Of a stretch of 64,000 nt of DNA, positions 26,806 to 37,275 are shown in pieces. This stretch comes from an uncultured Alteromonadales bacterium (GTDB lineage Bacteria > Pseudomonadota > Gammaproteobacteria > Pseudomonadales > Cellvibrionaceae): positions 1 to 64,000 of the forward strand of contig CALMJT010000215.1 in NCBI GenBank assembly GCA_937864365.1, written 5' to 3'. A program made the position numbers and the translations under genes. Below the pieces are notes generated by a model. The model was not told the DNA's origin, made no database searches, and saw only the letters and a list, made by a program, of their open reading frames with translations. Numbering within the stretch: position 1 is the first letter of the stretch; each line of letters starts with the position of its first letter.

Positions 26806-26821
26806 TGTACGACAATACAAA

Positions 26822-27270
26822 TTAGTCTTTGTATTTGTTGTGACAGCTTTTACAGGTTTTAGTAACTGTGCTATAAAGTTACTTTTAAAGCCTGACTCAG
26901 TGCCGGCATTTTCCGCTAATTTAGCACTGGTATCAATAAGCGCTTGAAGCTCATTATTAAAGTCGTCTTTATTTTTCCAAATGTCTGGTAGCGCATCAGA
27001 ACCTTCAACGGCGCTTTCTAATACAAAACCTTCACCGGCTATTTTTGCTAAAGCGGCAACAACTTCGGCACTGGTAAGAATTGAATCTTTATCGTAATCG
27101 GCTTCGCCTTTCATTACCGCACCCATTTTACCAACGTGGTGGTTGATCAAACTAAAGGTAGAATGGCGATACTGAACTTGATTTTTGATGGGGTCTTTTG
27201 AACTGTGCGCGAATGTCGGCAGAGAAAATCCCAATATTAAACCTGCCGTAACGGCGACTAATTTTTTCAT
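26822..27270 (-). pseudogene. Cytochrome c' with a one-base frameshift before its haem motif
   Basis: Periplasmic c'-type cytochrome. It has a signal peptide (MKKLVAVTAGLILGFSLPTFAH), then QVQYRHSTFSLINHHVGKMGAVMKGEADYD, SDALPDIWKNKDDF and AENAGTESGFKSNF, all typical of the family. The reading frame then loses the haem site. One frame over, on the same strand, lies TKTCKSCHNKYKD followed by TAA (26822-26824). The join is at about 26873-26874, where one base appears to be missing. Without the shift the protein would be about 149 residues, the normal length. As it stands, translation runs on to 26632 without CxxCH. Either a recent mutation or an assembly error. A good AGGAG precedes ATG 27270. 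Confidence 0.85.
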
Positions 27271-27368
27271 AGAAACGACTCCTAATGATTCTATTTATTT
27301 GGCTAAATCCGATCTGTAAGAAATTCTGGCTCGTGAAAACCTGTGTTATTCGAAGCGTCTAAAAAAAC

Positions 27369-28025
27369 TTACGATGATACTGAACCTGTGGACGAAGCAG
27401 TTATTTTTCGCCAGTAACGCATTAATTTTTCCCATCTGAAAAACAACATTACGGCAAGTATTCCCATATACAACAGTGGTTCTGTAATGTCGGCTTTTAC
27501 CGACCACAAAAAATGCACGCAAATCAAAATGGCTGCTAGATAAATAAAGTTATGCAACGTTTTCCAACGCTTACCCATTTTTTTCATAATGCTCGGAATA
27601 GATGTAATCGCCAGAGCGGTTAAAATAATAAAGGCCACAAATCCCACGGTGATGTACGGTCTTTTAATAATTTCTTCAACCAATAAAGACCAATTAAAAA
27701 TTAGGTCGTAAGCTAAATAAACGTATATGTGACAACAGGCATAAGCAAACGCATAAAGCCCCAAAAGCCTGCGCATTCGCATCAGTTGACCTTGACGGAG
27801 ATAGCGCGTTAGCGGCGTTACGGCCAAGGTTATAAGCATTAAGATCAACCCGCCTAATCCCGTAAAATGCGTCAACGATTGCACGGGATCGCCACCAATC
27901 TGATCGGTGAACGCTAAATAAAATGCCTCAATTAACAAATACAAACACACAACATGGGTGGTTATTTTTAAACCAATAATATGAGGCGTTTTAAATGAAT
28001 TAGGCCTCAACCAGCTTAACAACAT
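27369..28025 (-). CDS. msrQ: MsrQ, haem-binding membrane subunit of periplasmic methionine sulfoxide reductase
   Basis: A 218-residue membrane protein of the MsrQ (YedZ) family. It brings electrons from the quinol pool or flavin reductase to MsrP. Six hydrophobic segments are visible, beginning KTPHIIGLKITTHVVCLYLL. Features include SLTHFTGLGGLILMLITLAVTPL, RRLLGLYAFAYACCHIYVYL and LHNFIYLAAILICVHFLW. His residues in LTHF, CCHIY, LHNF and CVHF are likely haem ligands. It lies downstream of msrP on the same strand but 410 bases away, which is wide for this pair. Confidence 0.93.
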   Translation of the reverse strand: MLLSWLRPNSFKTPHIIGLKITTHVVCLYLLIEAFYLAFTDQIGGDPVQSLTHFTGLGGLILMLITLAVTPLTRYLRQGQLMRMRRLLGLYAFAYACCHIYVYLAYDLIFNWSLLVEEIIKRPYITVGFVAFIILTALAITSIPSIMKKMGKRWKTLHNFIYLAAILICVHFLWSVKADITEPLLYMGILAVMLFFRWEKLMRYWRKITASSTGSVSS

Positions 28026-28391
28026 AATTTTTATCCAATATTAGTAACTTATTAGGCAATTTCGGCACCAATAATCGTGCCCTGAGAATATAAATCCCTA
28101 TTCATTAGGATAAAAGCTCACAAATAGCGTTGGTCGAATTTAATTTGTAATTCATTCTCATTTCGAGCCAATTGCAACGCCTCAAATCACTTTCCTTTAG
28201 TCTCTATAACTTATTGCTAAATTCGCCAATAAATGTGGATAAAGTATGGATTTGTATTTCTTTGCGTGAACCTTAAAAATGGGCCTTTATTGTTTCTGAG
28301 ACTGAATGCTTTGAGGCTAAAACCCAAACCGTCTTAGCTAGGCACTAATCTGAGAACAATAAATCATTATTCTGAAGAAAATCTGAAGAGA
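28026..28391. other. Non-coding gap between msrP and msrQ
   Basis: No open frame, repeat copy or strong terminator is visible between the msrP end hairpin and the msrQ start. An AT-rich stretch near 28140 vaguely resembles a Fur site but is too poor to call. Confidence 0.4.
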
Positions 28392-28410
28392 GCGGCAGAA
28401 AAACTGCCGC
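28392..28410 (-). terminator. Hairpin after msrP
   Basis: GCGGCAG and CTGCCGC pair around AAAAA, 26 bases past the msrP stop, followed on the minus strand by a moderately T-rich stretch. It suggests that msrQ may need its own promoter. Confidence 0.65.
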
Positions 28411-28435
28411 CTTAAGAAAATGAGCGAAAATACTC

Positions 28436-29446
28436 TTAATAGAATTTTTTAAGATCAAGGTTTGCGTAAAGGTGTGCAACCTCTTCGGCGTAACCATTAA
28501 ACATTTCCGTTGGAATACGTTCGTCGGCGCCTAAACCACCCGTAGTAATTCTGCGCTCACTGGCCTGACTCCAACGAGGGTGATCAACCTGAGGATTCAC
28601 GTTTGCGTAAAAGCCATATTCGTGAGGCGCAGAAATATTCCAAGTTGTTGGTGGTTGTTGATCGGTTAAACGAATTCGCGTAATGGATTTAATACTTTTA
28701 AAGCCGTATTTCCAAGGCACCAGTAATCGCAAAGGTGCGCCATTCTGCGGAGGAAGGGCTTTTCCATACACACCAACAGCAATAAATGCCAAAGGATTCA
28801 TGGCCTCATCTAGGCGTAAACCTTCAACATAAGGATATTTAATACCGCCGCCGAAGAAACGACTGCGTTGACCGGGCATCTGGTCTGGATTGTAGACGGT
28901 TTCGAATGCGACGTATTTCGCTTTACTGGTTGGTGCCGCCTTCTCAAGGATTTTTGATAGCGAATAACCCACCCAAGGAATGACCATCGACCAAGCTTCT
29001 ACACAACGGAGTCGATAAATGCGCTCTTCAAGACCAAATTTATAAAGATCGTCTAAATCTAAGGTGATAGGTTTTTCAACCTCACCAACAATTTCTACTT
29101 TCCACGGATCACTAACAAACTTCGCTGAATTTGCTTTCGGATCGGATTTGCTCAATCCAAATTCATAAAAATTATTGTAACTGGTAACTTTGTCTTCACT
29201 GGTCAGCTTTTGGTTAGATGCACTCGCTTTTTTAAAATCTAACGCTTTTAAGCCGGAGGTATCCTCTGCATTGCTTTGATCATCTGAGAGAAAATCAAAA
29301 ACACCTGCATTACTGGAGCTGGCTAGCAAACTACCTGCACCTATAAAACCTAAATTACGTAACAACTGACGACGATTTTTAAAGACGGATTCATCGGTAA
29401 CTTTTGCTTCAGATAAATCACTTTTACGGAAACTTTTTATCAACAT
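28436..29446 (-). CDS. msrP: MsrP, molybdopterin catalytic subunit of methionine sulfoxide reductase
   Basis: Periplasmic Mo-cofactor enzyme that repairs oxidised methionine in exported proteins. The 336 residues start with a twin-arginine signal ([18 protein letters not shown]). The sulfite-oxidase-type fold shows [18 protein letters not shown], where the Cys ligands molybdenum, and [12 protein letters not shown]. Later come [24 protein letters not shown] and [21 protein letters not shown], the usual family landmarks. It is encoded upstream of msrQ on the same strand. The damaged cytochrome c' lies beyond msrQ. Confidence 0.95.
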   Translation of the reverse strand: MLIKSFRKSDLSEAKVTDESVFKNRRQLLRNLGFIGAGSLLASSSNAGVFDFLSDDQSNAEDTSGLKALDFKKASASNQKLTSEDKVTSYNNFYEFGLSKSDPKANSAKFVSDPWKVEIVGEVEKPITLDLDDLYKFGLEERIYRLRCVEAWSMVIPWVGYSLSKILEKAAPTSKAKYVAFETVYNPDQMPGQRSRFFGGGIKYPYVEGLRLDEAMNPLAFIAVGVYGKALPPQNGAPLRLLVPWKYGFKSIKSITRIRLTDQQPPTTWNISAPHEYGFYANVNPQVDHPRWSQASERRITTGGLGADERIPTEMFNGYAEEVAHLYANLDLKKFY

Positions 29447-29730
29447 AACTGAAATTCAACTTCAATGTTTTGATTAACTTTTATCACTGCGCGGGTGATC
29501 GTTGCGTCTGTTCATTGCGACTGAAGACTAACCTATTGGTTCCAATTTTGAACCTGCCTGAAAAGTCACTTTTTTGTGACGCAATGTTTCAGAATTAATT
29601 TGTTTAACAATTCCAAATATTCACTACCAGCGTGCTTTAGAGGTTTAGCCTTCAGCAGCTTTTTCTTGTGCTAGAGTTGAATTAACCACCTAATTTACTT
29701 ATTCAAATTTTCAGTTGGATTAGTTCAACA

Positions 29731-31152
29731 ATGTATGTAACCGAAGATGAGCTTGCTAGGTTATTTCCTTTCTACTTCTGCTTGGCACCACAGGGACATA
29801 TTGTCTCTACTGGCCCAAGCTTAAACCGCTATCTTGGCGAAAGTAACGGCGAAGAATCACTATTTCATCACTTTGATTTTGATACACCCGAAGTCAGCAA
29901 TATTGAACAGATGCATGACCATCTAGAAGAGGTGTTCATTTTACGACCTAAAAATCACCCAAAGCTCATATTGCGAGGTCAGTTCATTCAGCTCAAAGAA
30001 GAAGGCATTCTTTTCTTTGCCGGTTGTCCGTGGGTTTCCGACTTTAAAACCTTAGAAGAAACCGGCCTAACCATGGAAGATTACGCACTTTATGAACCAA
30101 TCACCTACTTCTTGTTACTCATGGAGGCGCAGCAAAACTCCCTCGAACAAAGTGAATCCAGCACCGAAGAATTGACTAAACTGAATGTTTTATTAGAAAA
30201 ACGTGTAGAACGCCGAACGGAGCGCCTCACTGAAATCAACCAAGAATTAATTCTCTCGCGACAAAAATTACAAGAAGAAATGCAGCAGCGCGAAGCTGTT
30301 GAAAAAGAACTAAGGTTCGCGCAAAAAATGGAAGCTCTGGGGCAAATTTCTGCGGGTATTGCGCACGAAATTAATACACCGATTCAGTTCGTGGGCGATA
30401 GCATTTTTTTCTTAAAAGAATCTATTTACGATCTACAACGTGGATTATCTGAATACGAAAGCCTTATCGATAAAACCAATCCAGAAAATCAACGCCGTAT
30501 TGAAGAAATTAATCAAATATTAGACTTGGATTATTTAAACGAGCGCGTTCCCGAAAGCTTAGAGCGAGCATCCCAAGGCATCCAGCGGGTGAGCGACATC
30601 ATCAAGGCAATGAAGTCCTTTAGCCGCCAAGAAAACAAACAAAAAACTCTCGCCAGTATTAACGAAGCCATCGACAACACACTGCTCGTAGCTAGCAGCG
30701 AATATAAGTACAACGCTCAAGTTGATAAGGATTTGGGCGATATACGAAAAATATACTGCCATATTAGCGATATCAACCAAGTGCTTCTCAATATGATCGT
30801 TAATTCGGCGCATGCCATTGAAGAACGTTTTGGCGACAAACCGGCCAAGATCATGGGCAAGATTGCGATAACAACGCGAGATATCGACGACTATATTGTG
30901 ATTACCATTTGGGACAACGGCGCCGGAATCCCTAGGGAAATTATCGAAAGAGTATTTGATCCGTTCTTTACTACCAAACCGGTTGGTAAAGGCACCGGAC
31001 AAGGACTATCGCTTTGTCATCGCATCATTCACGAAGGTCACAACGGCAGCATCAAAGTTTCAAGCGCACCTAACGAGGGGACACAATTTGAAATATTTAT
31101 TCCAGTTGTCGAAACATTAGAAGCCGCGGAGAAGGGGAATGAATCGACATAA
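29731..31152 (+). CDS. Histidine kinase with an H-NOX-associated (HNOBA-like) sensor domain
   Basis: A 473-residue soluble histidine kinase. Residues 1-130 ([28 protein letters not shown], then [31 protein letters not shown]) resemble the PAS-like HNOBA domain that partners H-NOX haem sensors in guanylate cyclases and NO-responsive kinases. A coiled coil follows ([17 protein letters not shown]...). The H-box is GIAHEINTP near residue 214. The ATPase domain shows [15 protein letters not shown] and [10 protein letters not shown]. No H-NOX gene is in the window. The response regulator start overlaps its end by 14 bases (AAGGGG before ATG 31139), so the pair is translationally coupled. The HNOBA assignment is by eye. 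Confidence 0.85.
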   Translation: MYVTEDELARLFPFYFCLAPQGHIVSTGPSLNRYLGESNGEESLFHHFDFDTPEVSNIEQMHDHLEEVFILRPKNHPKLILRGQFIQLKEEGILFFAGCPWVSDFKTLEETGLTMEDYALYEPITYFLLLMEAQQNSLEQSESSTEELTKLNVLLEKRVERRTERLTEINQELILSRQKLQEEMQQREAVEKELRFAQKMEALGQISAGIAHEINTPIQFVGDSIFFLKESIYDLQRGLSEYESLIDKTNPENQRRIEEINQILDLDYLNERVPESLERASQGIQRVSDIIKAMKSFSRQENKQKTLASINEAIDNTLLVASSEYKYNAQVDKDLGDIRKIYCHISDINQVLLNMIVNSAHAIEERFGDKPAKIMGKIAITTRDIDDYIVITIWDNGAGIPREIIERVFDPFFTTKPVGKGTGQGLSLCHRIIHEGHNGSIKVSSAPNEGTQFEIFIPVVETLEAAEKGNEST

Positions 31153-32293
31153 AGTCTTGCTGGTTGACGACGAACCGAATGTCTTAAGCGGTTTAAAAGA
31201 TATTCTACGTAAATATTTTAATATCTACACCGCCACAGGCGCCGCCGATGGTCTCAAAATTCTGAGCGCCGCAGGTCCGTTTGCCGTGGTGGTTAGCGAC
31301 ATGAGAATGCCTGAAATCGATGGCGCTCAATTTTTATCAGAGGTTAAAGAAAGATACAGCGATTCGGTGCGCATACTCCTGACCGGCCAAGCGGATACCG
31401 AATCTGCTAGCCGAGCCGTCAACGAAGGCGGTGTATACCGATTTTTAACCAAACCCTGCCCGCCGGAAGAACTGATCGACATCGTCAGCAAAGCGGCGGA
31501 GGAATATCAAACACGTTCCATTGAATCCGATCTACTCAAAACCACGCTGTTTAAATGTGTCGAAGTGATGAGTGAAGTATTGAGCTTAGTGAATCCTGTG
31601 GCATTTAGCCGCGCGGGGCGCTTAAGCCGTACCATTTCAAAAATGTCGAAGAAGCTGGGTTTGAACAACGCATGGCAGTATGAAATTGCCGCGCTAATGT
31701 CACAGCTCGGCTGTGTAACGCTATCGCACGATCTGCTCGAAAAAGTGTATACCAGAACCAAGTTGACCGATGACGAGCTGGATTTGGTTAGAAATCACCC
31801 CGAAGTCACCTACCATCTGTTACACAAAATTCCACGTTAAAAAACTGTTGCCAAAATCGTGCGCTACAAAAATACCGCCGATAACCCTAACAACGAACTT
31901 AAGCAAGGTGAATCCAAACTCAGTGATGAAGTCGTGGTCGGCTCAAGACTGCTATACCTCGCTGGCCTCTACGAAGATGTCATTATGGCTGGCGGCAGCC
32001 ACAAACAAGCCATTGATAAACTTCGTAAACACTTTAAAGGTAAATACGGCATACAGATTGATGCCCTAGAAGCCACCGCCGACAAAGGCCGCGAAATGAT
32101 GATTCCTAAGAACATCAGTCTTGCGGAGTTGGCGCCAGGTATGGTGTTTTCGGAAGATATCTACTCAAATACGGGCACCTTACTCATGGCCAAAGGCCAA
32201 CGTGTATCGCAAACCGTGGTAGGTAGATTAATGGGATTTGACGAAAGAATTGGCGTGAAACAACCCTTTAGAGTGCTGGTTGCCAAAAAATAA
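31139..32293 (+). pseudogene. Response regulator with HD-type output, split by an in-frame stop
   Basis: The receiver domain is complete: VDDEPN at the start, phosphoacceptor in VVVSDMRMPE, LLTGQAD and KPCPPEE. The output is an HD/HD-GYP-like domain whose metal site is degraded: AALMSQLGCVTLSHDLLEKV stands where ALLHDIGK is normal. NHPEVTYHLLHKIPR is then followed by TAA at 31838-31840. The same frame continues at once as KTVAKIVRYKNT... to 32293, which is the expected continuation of the HD domain. One substitution would restore a protein of about 384 residues. Restart at GTG 31859 has no ribosome site. Options are a nonsense mutation, a sequencing error or readthrough. A truncated receiver-plus-half-HD protein of 233 residues could still be made. 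Confidence 0.85.
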
Positions 32294-32315
32294 AGGCCCA
32301 CAACTGTGAGCCTTT
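32292..32315. terminator. Terminator between the response regulator and trxA
   Basis: AAAGGC and GCCTTT enclose a CACA/TGTG inner stem with one mismatch, followed by T's on either strand. It lies between two convergent genes. Confidence 0.75.
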
Positions 32316-32342
32316 ATTGCGATGTTTGAATCAAGCATGAGC

Positions 32343-32663
32343 TTAGATGTTTTGATCTAACCATTGCTTGATTTGGCTTTGCATCATAGCACCGGATTTC
32401 TTAGCGACTAATTCACCACCTTTGAAGATCATTAAGGTTGGTGTTGCGCGAATTTCTAGCTGCTCAGCGGTTTTTTCAAACTCTTCCATGTTGGCCATAA
32501 CCAACTTGAAGCGATCGGTGTTCTCTGCATGAATGCGCTCAAGTGCTGGACCAACCATTTTACAAGGTCCACACCATGGCGCCCAAACGTCTACTAATAC
32601 TGGACGATCAGCAGAAATCACTTCGTCTTGCCAGTTGGCATCTGTAGCATTTACATCAGCCAT
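32343..32663 (-). CDS. trxA: Thioredoxin
   Basis: A 106-residue cytoplasmic thioredoxin. The active site is WAPWCGPCKM near residue 30 and the cis-proline loop is RATPTLMIF near 75. An upstream in-frame start at 32696 is rejected: ATG 32663 has GAGGAG about 7 bases before it and gives the normal length. Role: reduction of protein disulfides, for example of ribonucleotide and methionine sulfoxide reductases. It ends at the shared terminator with the regulator gene. Confidence 0.95.
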   Translation of the reverse strand: MADVNATDANWQDEVISADRPVLVDVWAPWCGPCKMVGPALERIHAENTDRFKLVMANMEEFEKTAEQLEIRATPTLMIFKGGELVAKKSGAMMQSQIKQWLDQNI

Positions 32664-32840
32664 AAAAATCTCCTCGACAGTGTCAAAAATATACAAATAA
32701 GATCGATCAAAAGTTGGTTGTTCGACACGTAAAAAAGAAAAAGCTCTACTGATTTTTTCTATTCTAACGATAAACTAAAGCAATAAAAGACAACCAAACT
32801 ATAGCCTTAATACTATCAGCTTTAATACTATCGCAGAAAA

Positions 32841-33455
32841 CTACTTGATCAAAGGCTCAAACTCTCCCGTTTGATCATTAAGTACCAATACGCCACCAGT
32901 TTCAATCTGATACAACCATCCGTGTAATTTTAACTGATTAGTTGCTAGCTTTGCAGCGACCTCAGGATGGGTGCGCAGATGCTGTAATTGCAGCTTGATA
33001 TTCTCCCGCGTTAACTCTTCGGTGTGCTCCAAGCCAAGGCAACCACGCTTCTCTTTAACAACCGCAGCCGCCGCCCGACAATGACCCAGCCACTCTCTTA
33101 CGTGCGGTAAGTCGGCGATGGTATCGGGCAACACGGCGCCCTTTATGGCACCACAGTCGGTATGCCCGCACACTATAATGTGACCGACCTTCAAAACCGC
33201 AACGGCGTACTCAATGGAAGCAGTCATGCCGCCTGTTTGGTTGGTATGAGGCGGAACCACATTACCAGCATTACGACAGATAAAAAGCTGCCCTGGTACG
33301 GTTTGGGTTAGCAAACAAGGGTCGATACGTGAGTCCGAGCAGGTGATAAACAGCACTTCTGGCGCCTGGCCAGACGCCAGTTCAACGAACTCATTTTTAC
33401 GCGCAGGGAAAATCTCACGCTGAAACTTTTCAACACCCTTGATAATGTCTTGCAT
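32841..33455 (-). CDS. Beta-class carbonic anhydrase
   Basis: Reversible hydration of CO2 to bicarbonate. The 204 residues have the zinc ligands in CSDSR near residue 39 and HTDCGA near 98, plus RNAGNVVPP, typical of the beta class. No signal peptide, so cytoplasmic. It stands alone on the minus strand. The gene could be called can or cynT-like, but without a cyn operon I leave the symbol blank. Confidence 0.94.
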   Translation of the reverse strand: MQDIIKGVEKFQREIFPARKNEFVELASGQAPEVLFITCSDSRIDPCLLTQTVPGQLFICRNAGNVVPPHTNQTGGMTASIEYAVAVLKVGHIIVCGHTDCGAIKGAVLPDTIADLPHVREWLGHCRAAAAVVKEKRGCLGLEHTEELTRENIKLQLQHLRTHPEVAAKLATNQLKLHGWLYQIETGGVLVLNDQTGEFEPLIK

Positions 33456-34263
33456 GAATATTCCTCAAAAATATCGATACGCCTTTAACACTTAGAACTC
33501 TTGGCGCAATAAACTCCCAATATACCACTCAACACCTGGGTCAGTCCGTTGAAAAAAGACCCAATATTGAAAGAAGTGTTTCCACTTAGCACTCAATCTC
33601 CAAAATCACCAACCAGAAAGTACGACTGAAATAACAATCGGGTTCGAATTCAATAGATTTTTTTCAACTGAACCGATTGACAAAAAAGTATTTTCTATTA
33701 AATTTGGCTTTTTACGACAAATACATCTACAAAAAAGATAGGAGTTAAGCAGTTAGAGTGTAAACCGAAAGGGGTTTTTCCATCAAAAGAACGAAAATTC
33801 ATAATTTTGTTTATTTCTTTACTTCATTAGCAAAACAATTTTTACGACAAATACAACAAACAACGATTCAAAATAAAAATTAATTTGATTTAACACATTA
33901 AAACAGCGGTTTCTTAAATTAGTTTTTCCATAAAATATTGCCAATAAAATAATTAAGGCTATTTTCGGCACTGTATTTGATAACGAATAGCCAATTTAGA
34001 CCTTAAGCATGATTTACATGATCACGAAAAACACATCAAATAGCCCGTTTGGAGACATTCCTTTTTATTAACGCAATTTAAATTCTCTAGTTCTTCTTAT
34101 TTTTTTCATCACTATTATATTTATTTCAAATTTTATTCAGCGTTCTAATTTTTTATTAGCAACGCAAATAAAGTGCAAGCTACGTTTTGTGCGCAGAGAA
34201 TTACTTAAATTAAAAACAAAAACCGGTGCAACTGGTTAGGTGATCACAGTTGGGGAAATACAA
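33456..34263. other. Long AT-rich region upstream of pntA with a 17-bp direct repeat
   Basis: TTTTTACGACAAATACA occurs at 33709-33725 and again at 33839-33855, 130 bases apart, in the divergent region between the carbonic anhydrase and pntA genes. This could be a pair of regulator sites for pntAB. There is otherwise no gene and no multi-hairpin repeat here. Confidence 0.45.
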
Positions 34264-35817
34264 ATGAAGATCGCAATACCTAAAGAAATAAAAGCGGGAG
34301 AGAAACGCGTAGCGACTACGCCTGAAGCCGCACAGCATCTCATTAAACTGGGCTATACAGTGCAAATTGAAAGCTCAGCTGGCAATCACGCCAAATATCG
34401 AGATGAAGATTATCAAGCCGTTGGTGTAGAAGTTATTACCGACACTCGTGAGCTTTGGAGCAATGCCGACATTATTTTGAAGGTTCGCGCGCCGGAATTT
34501 AATGAATCTCTTGGCATCAACGAAGTTGATCTTTTAAAAGAGGGTCAAACGCTAATTTGCTTTATTTGGCCTGCACAAAATGCGGAATTACTAGAAACAC
34601 TTGCGGCAAAAAAAGTAAACACACTTGCCATGGACATGGTGCCCCGAATTTCACGCGCTCAAAAAATGGATGCGTTAAGTTCGATGTCGAACATTGCTGG
34701 CTATCGCGCAGTGGTCGAAGCATCCCAACATTTTGGTCGATTTTTTACCGGTCAAATCACCGCGGCAGGAAAAATTAATCCCGCTAAAGTATTAGTAATT
34801 GGGGCGGGTGTTGCCGGTTTATCGGCAATTGGATCGGCAAAAGCTATGGGCGCAATTGTGCGCGCATTCGATACTCGACCTGAAGTAAAAGAACAAGTTG
34901 AGTCGATGGATGCCGAATTTTTAATGCTCGACTTTAAAGAAGACGGCAGCGGCACTGGCGGTTATGCCAAAACCATGTCGAAAGAATTTATCGAAGCCGA
35001 AATGGCATTGTTCGCCGAGCAAGCGAAAGACGTTGATATTATTATCACTACCGCACTAATTCCTGGCCGGCCAGCGCCCGAATTAATTACCGAAGACATG
35101 GTTAAATCCATGAAAGAAGGTAGCGTAATTGTCGATTTGGCGGCGGAACAAGGTGGTAACTGTAAATTAATCGAACGCAATGAAGTGGTTGTTAAACATG
35201 GCGTTACCTTAATTGGTTACACCGATATGCCAAGTCGATTGGCCAGTCAGGCGAGTCAATTATACGCAACCAACCTACGTCATTTATTAACCGACATGAC
35301 GCCTGAAAAAAATGGCGAACTTGTTATTAATTTCGACGATGAGGTCGTGCGTGGCGCAACCGCTGTGCTTGGCAGCGAAATCACCTTCCCACCACCACCG
35401 CCAAAATTGTCAGCCAAACCTGCAGAGAAAAAAGAAGAGCCAAAACCTGCTGTAGAAGCAACCGAAACAAAGCCCGCCAAGAATCACACCTGGATTTGGG
35501 TGCTGCTTGGTGCACTTGCCTTGCTGGGTATCGGTGCCGGCGCGCCTGCATCGTTTATGTCCCATTTTACAGTGTTTGTTTTATCGTGCTTTGTTGGTTA
35601 TATGGTTATCTGGAACGTATCCCCTGCCCTGCACACGCCATTAATGAGTGTTACCAACGCCATTAGTAGCATCATTGTAATTGGTGCATTAATTCAAATT
35701 TCGTCACCCAGCACTTGGGTAATTGTTCTTGCAGCAGTCGCAATTTTGATCACCAGTATTAATATTTTTGGTGGTTTCGCGGTTACACAGCGCATGCTGG
35801 CTATGTTTAGAAAGTAA
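34264..35817 (+). CDS. pntA: NAD(P) transhydrogenase alpha subunit
   Basis: Proton-driven hydride transfer from NADH to NADP+, part of the inner-membrane PntAB complex. It is about 517 residues from ATG 34264 (GGGGA upstream); an earlier in-frame start at 34240 is less likely because [21 protein letters not shown] is the family N-terminus. The NAD-binding dI domain shows [22 protein letters not shown] and [11 protein letters not shown] proline- and lysine-rich linker near 375-405 leads to four membrane helices, as in the single-chain alpha subunit of E. coli. It is followed 12 bases later by pntB. Confidence 0.96.
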   Translation: MKIAIPKEIKAGEKRVATTPEAAQHLIKLGYTVQIESSAGNHAKYRDEDYQAVGVEVITDTRELWSNADIILKVRAPEFNESLGINEVDLLKEGQTLICFIWPAQNAELLETLAAKKVNTLAMDMVPRISRAQKMDALSSMSNIAGYRAVVEASQHFGRFFTGQITAAGKINPAKVLVIGAGVAGLSAIGSAKAMGAIVRAFDTRPEVKEQVESMDAEFLMLDFKEDGSGTGGYAKTMSKEFIEAEMALFAEQAKDVDIIITTALIPGRPAPELITEDMVKSMKEGSVIVDLAAEQGGNCKLIERNEVVVKHGVTLIGYTDMPSRLASQASQLYATNLRHLLTDMTPEKNGELVINFDDEVVRGATAVLGSEITFPPPPPKLSAKPAEKKEEPKPAVEATETKPAKNHTWIWVLLGALALLGIGAGAPASFMSHFTVFVLSCFVGYMVIWNVSPALHTPLMSVTNAISSIIVIGALIQISSPSTWVIVLAAVAILITSINIFGGFAVTQRMLAMFRK

Positions 35818-35829
35818 GGGGCACTGAAT

Positions 35830-37239
35830 ATGACTCAAGGTATGATTAATGTTGCTTACATCGGTGCCACTATTCTTTTTATTCTGGCATTAGGTGGATT
35901 AAGTAAACAAGAAACAGCTCAACGCGGTAATTATTTTGGTATCGTCGGTATGGCGATCGCGTTAATCGTCACTTTTATTGGCTCTGTTACCGATAATTAC
36001 GCGCTGTTATTGGCTGCTTTAGCTGGCGGTGCAATTATTGGCTTCGTCTTGGCCAAAAAAGTCGCTATGACTCAAATGCCAGAATTAGTGGCCATTCTTC
36101 ACTCGGGCGTTGGTTTGGCGGCTGTTTTAGTCGGCTACGCAAACTTCCTAGAACACGATCCTAATTTAATCGGTGTCGAAAAAAGCATTCACGATGTCGA
36201 GACTTATATTGGCATTTTAATTGGTGCAATGACTTTCTCAGGATCAATCATCGCGTTCTTAAAACTCAGCGGCAAAATCGGCGGCAGACCACTGCTGCTT
36301 CCGGGACGCCATTACTTAAATCTCATTTTGCTGTTGGCGGCAATTTGGTTAGGTTTCAGTTTTGTCGACCAATCAGCCCAAGGTTTAGGCTTAACTCCGC
36401 TCGTTATCATGACGATCATCGCACTGATATTTGGTGTACACATGGTAATGGCCATCGGTGGTGCCGATATGCCCGTCGTTGTTTCGATGCTCAACAGCTA
36501 CTCCGGCTGGGCCGCGGCCGCCACCGGCTTTATGCTCGCCAACGATTTGTTAATCGTTACTGGTGCGCTTGTTGGCTCTTCGGGAGCAATCTTAAGTTAC
36601 ATTATGTGTAAAGCTATGAACCGTAAATTTATCAATGTTATTGCTGGCGGATTTGGTACCCCTAAAAAATCATCGAGCGGCGCTCAAGCCGGACCTGCAG
36701 GTAACGCTGAAGATATTAAATCTGTAGACGCCGAAGAAGCAGCAAACATGCTGACTTCTGCAAAAGAAGTGATGATTATCCCCGGCTACGGAATGGCGGT
36801 TGCTCAAGCACAGCACACGGTTTATCAAATCACCAAGAGCTTGCGCGAAAAAGGTGTCAATGTTCGCTTCGGGATTCATCCGGTTGCTGGCCGTATGCCG
36901 GGGCACATGAACGTACTTCTCGCTGAAGCAAAAGTCCCTTACGACATTGTGTTTGAGATGGAAGAAATTAACGAAGACTTCCCCAAGGTCGATGTTTCAA
37001 TCGTCATTGGAGCTAACGACATTGTTAACCCGGCAGCTCAAGAAGTACCAGATAGTCCAATTGCCGGCATGCCTGTATTGGAGCCTTGGAATGGCAAAAC
37101 AACCATCGTTCTCAAGCGCGGTATGAGTACCGGTTACGCAGGTGTTGATAATCCTTTGTTCTATAAAGAGAACACTCGAATGCTATTTGGTGATGCTAAC
37201 GACTCTTTAGAATCTGTCTATAAACACATCAACGCTTAA
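35830..37239 (+). CDS. pntB: NAD(P) transhydrogenase beta subunit
   Basis: A 469-residue partner of PntA. The N-terminal half forms the membrane domain (about eight helices, with [18 protein letters not shown] and [21 protein letters not shown]). The C-terminal dIII domain binds NADP with [33 protein letters not shown] and [21 protein letters not shown] precedes ATG 35830. A strong terminator follows, so pntAB is a two-gene operon. It supplies NADPH, complementing MaeB in this window. Confidence 0.97.
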   Translation: MTQGMINVAYIGATILFILALGGLSKQETAQRGNYFGIVGMAIALIVTFIGSVTDNYALLLAALAGGAIIGFVLAKKVAMTQMPELVAILHSGVGLAAVLVGYANFLEHDPNLIGVEKSIHDVETYIGILIGAMTFSGSIIAFLKLSGKIGGRPLLLPGRHYLNLILLLAAIWLGFSFVDQSAQGLGLTPLVIMTIIALIFGVHMVMAIGGADMPVVVSMLNSYSGWAAAATGFMLANDLLIVTGALVGSSGAILSYIMCKAMNRKFINVIAGGFGTPKKSSSGAQAGPAGNAEDIKSVDAEEAANMLTSAKEVMIIPGYGMAVAQAQHTVYQITKSLREKGVNVRFGIHPVAGRMPGHMNVLLAEAKVPYDIVFEMEEINEDFPKVDVSIVIGANDIVNPAAQEVPDSPIAGMPVLEPWNGKTTIVLKRGMSTGYAGVDNPLFYKENTRMLFGDANDSLESVYKHINA

Positions 37240-37248
37240 CAGCTCCTC

Positions 37249-37275
37249 AAAGCCCGCACCTGCGGGCTTTTTTAT
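37249..37275 (+). terminator. Terminator of pntAB
   Basis: AAAGCCCGCA and TGCGGGCTTT pair around CC and run into a T-tract, ten bases after the pntB stop. Confidence 0.95.

Noticed and set aside
28140-28165. Fur-box-like sequence between msrP and msrQ
   Set aside because: Too many mismatches to the 19-bp consensus, in AT-rich sequence where such matches are common.
33643-33656. GGTTCGAATTC, resembling a tRNA T-loop
   Set aside because: No acceptor, anticodon or D stem can be folded around it.
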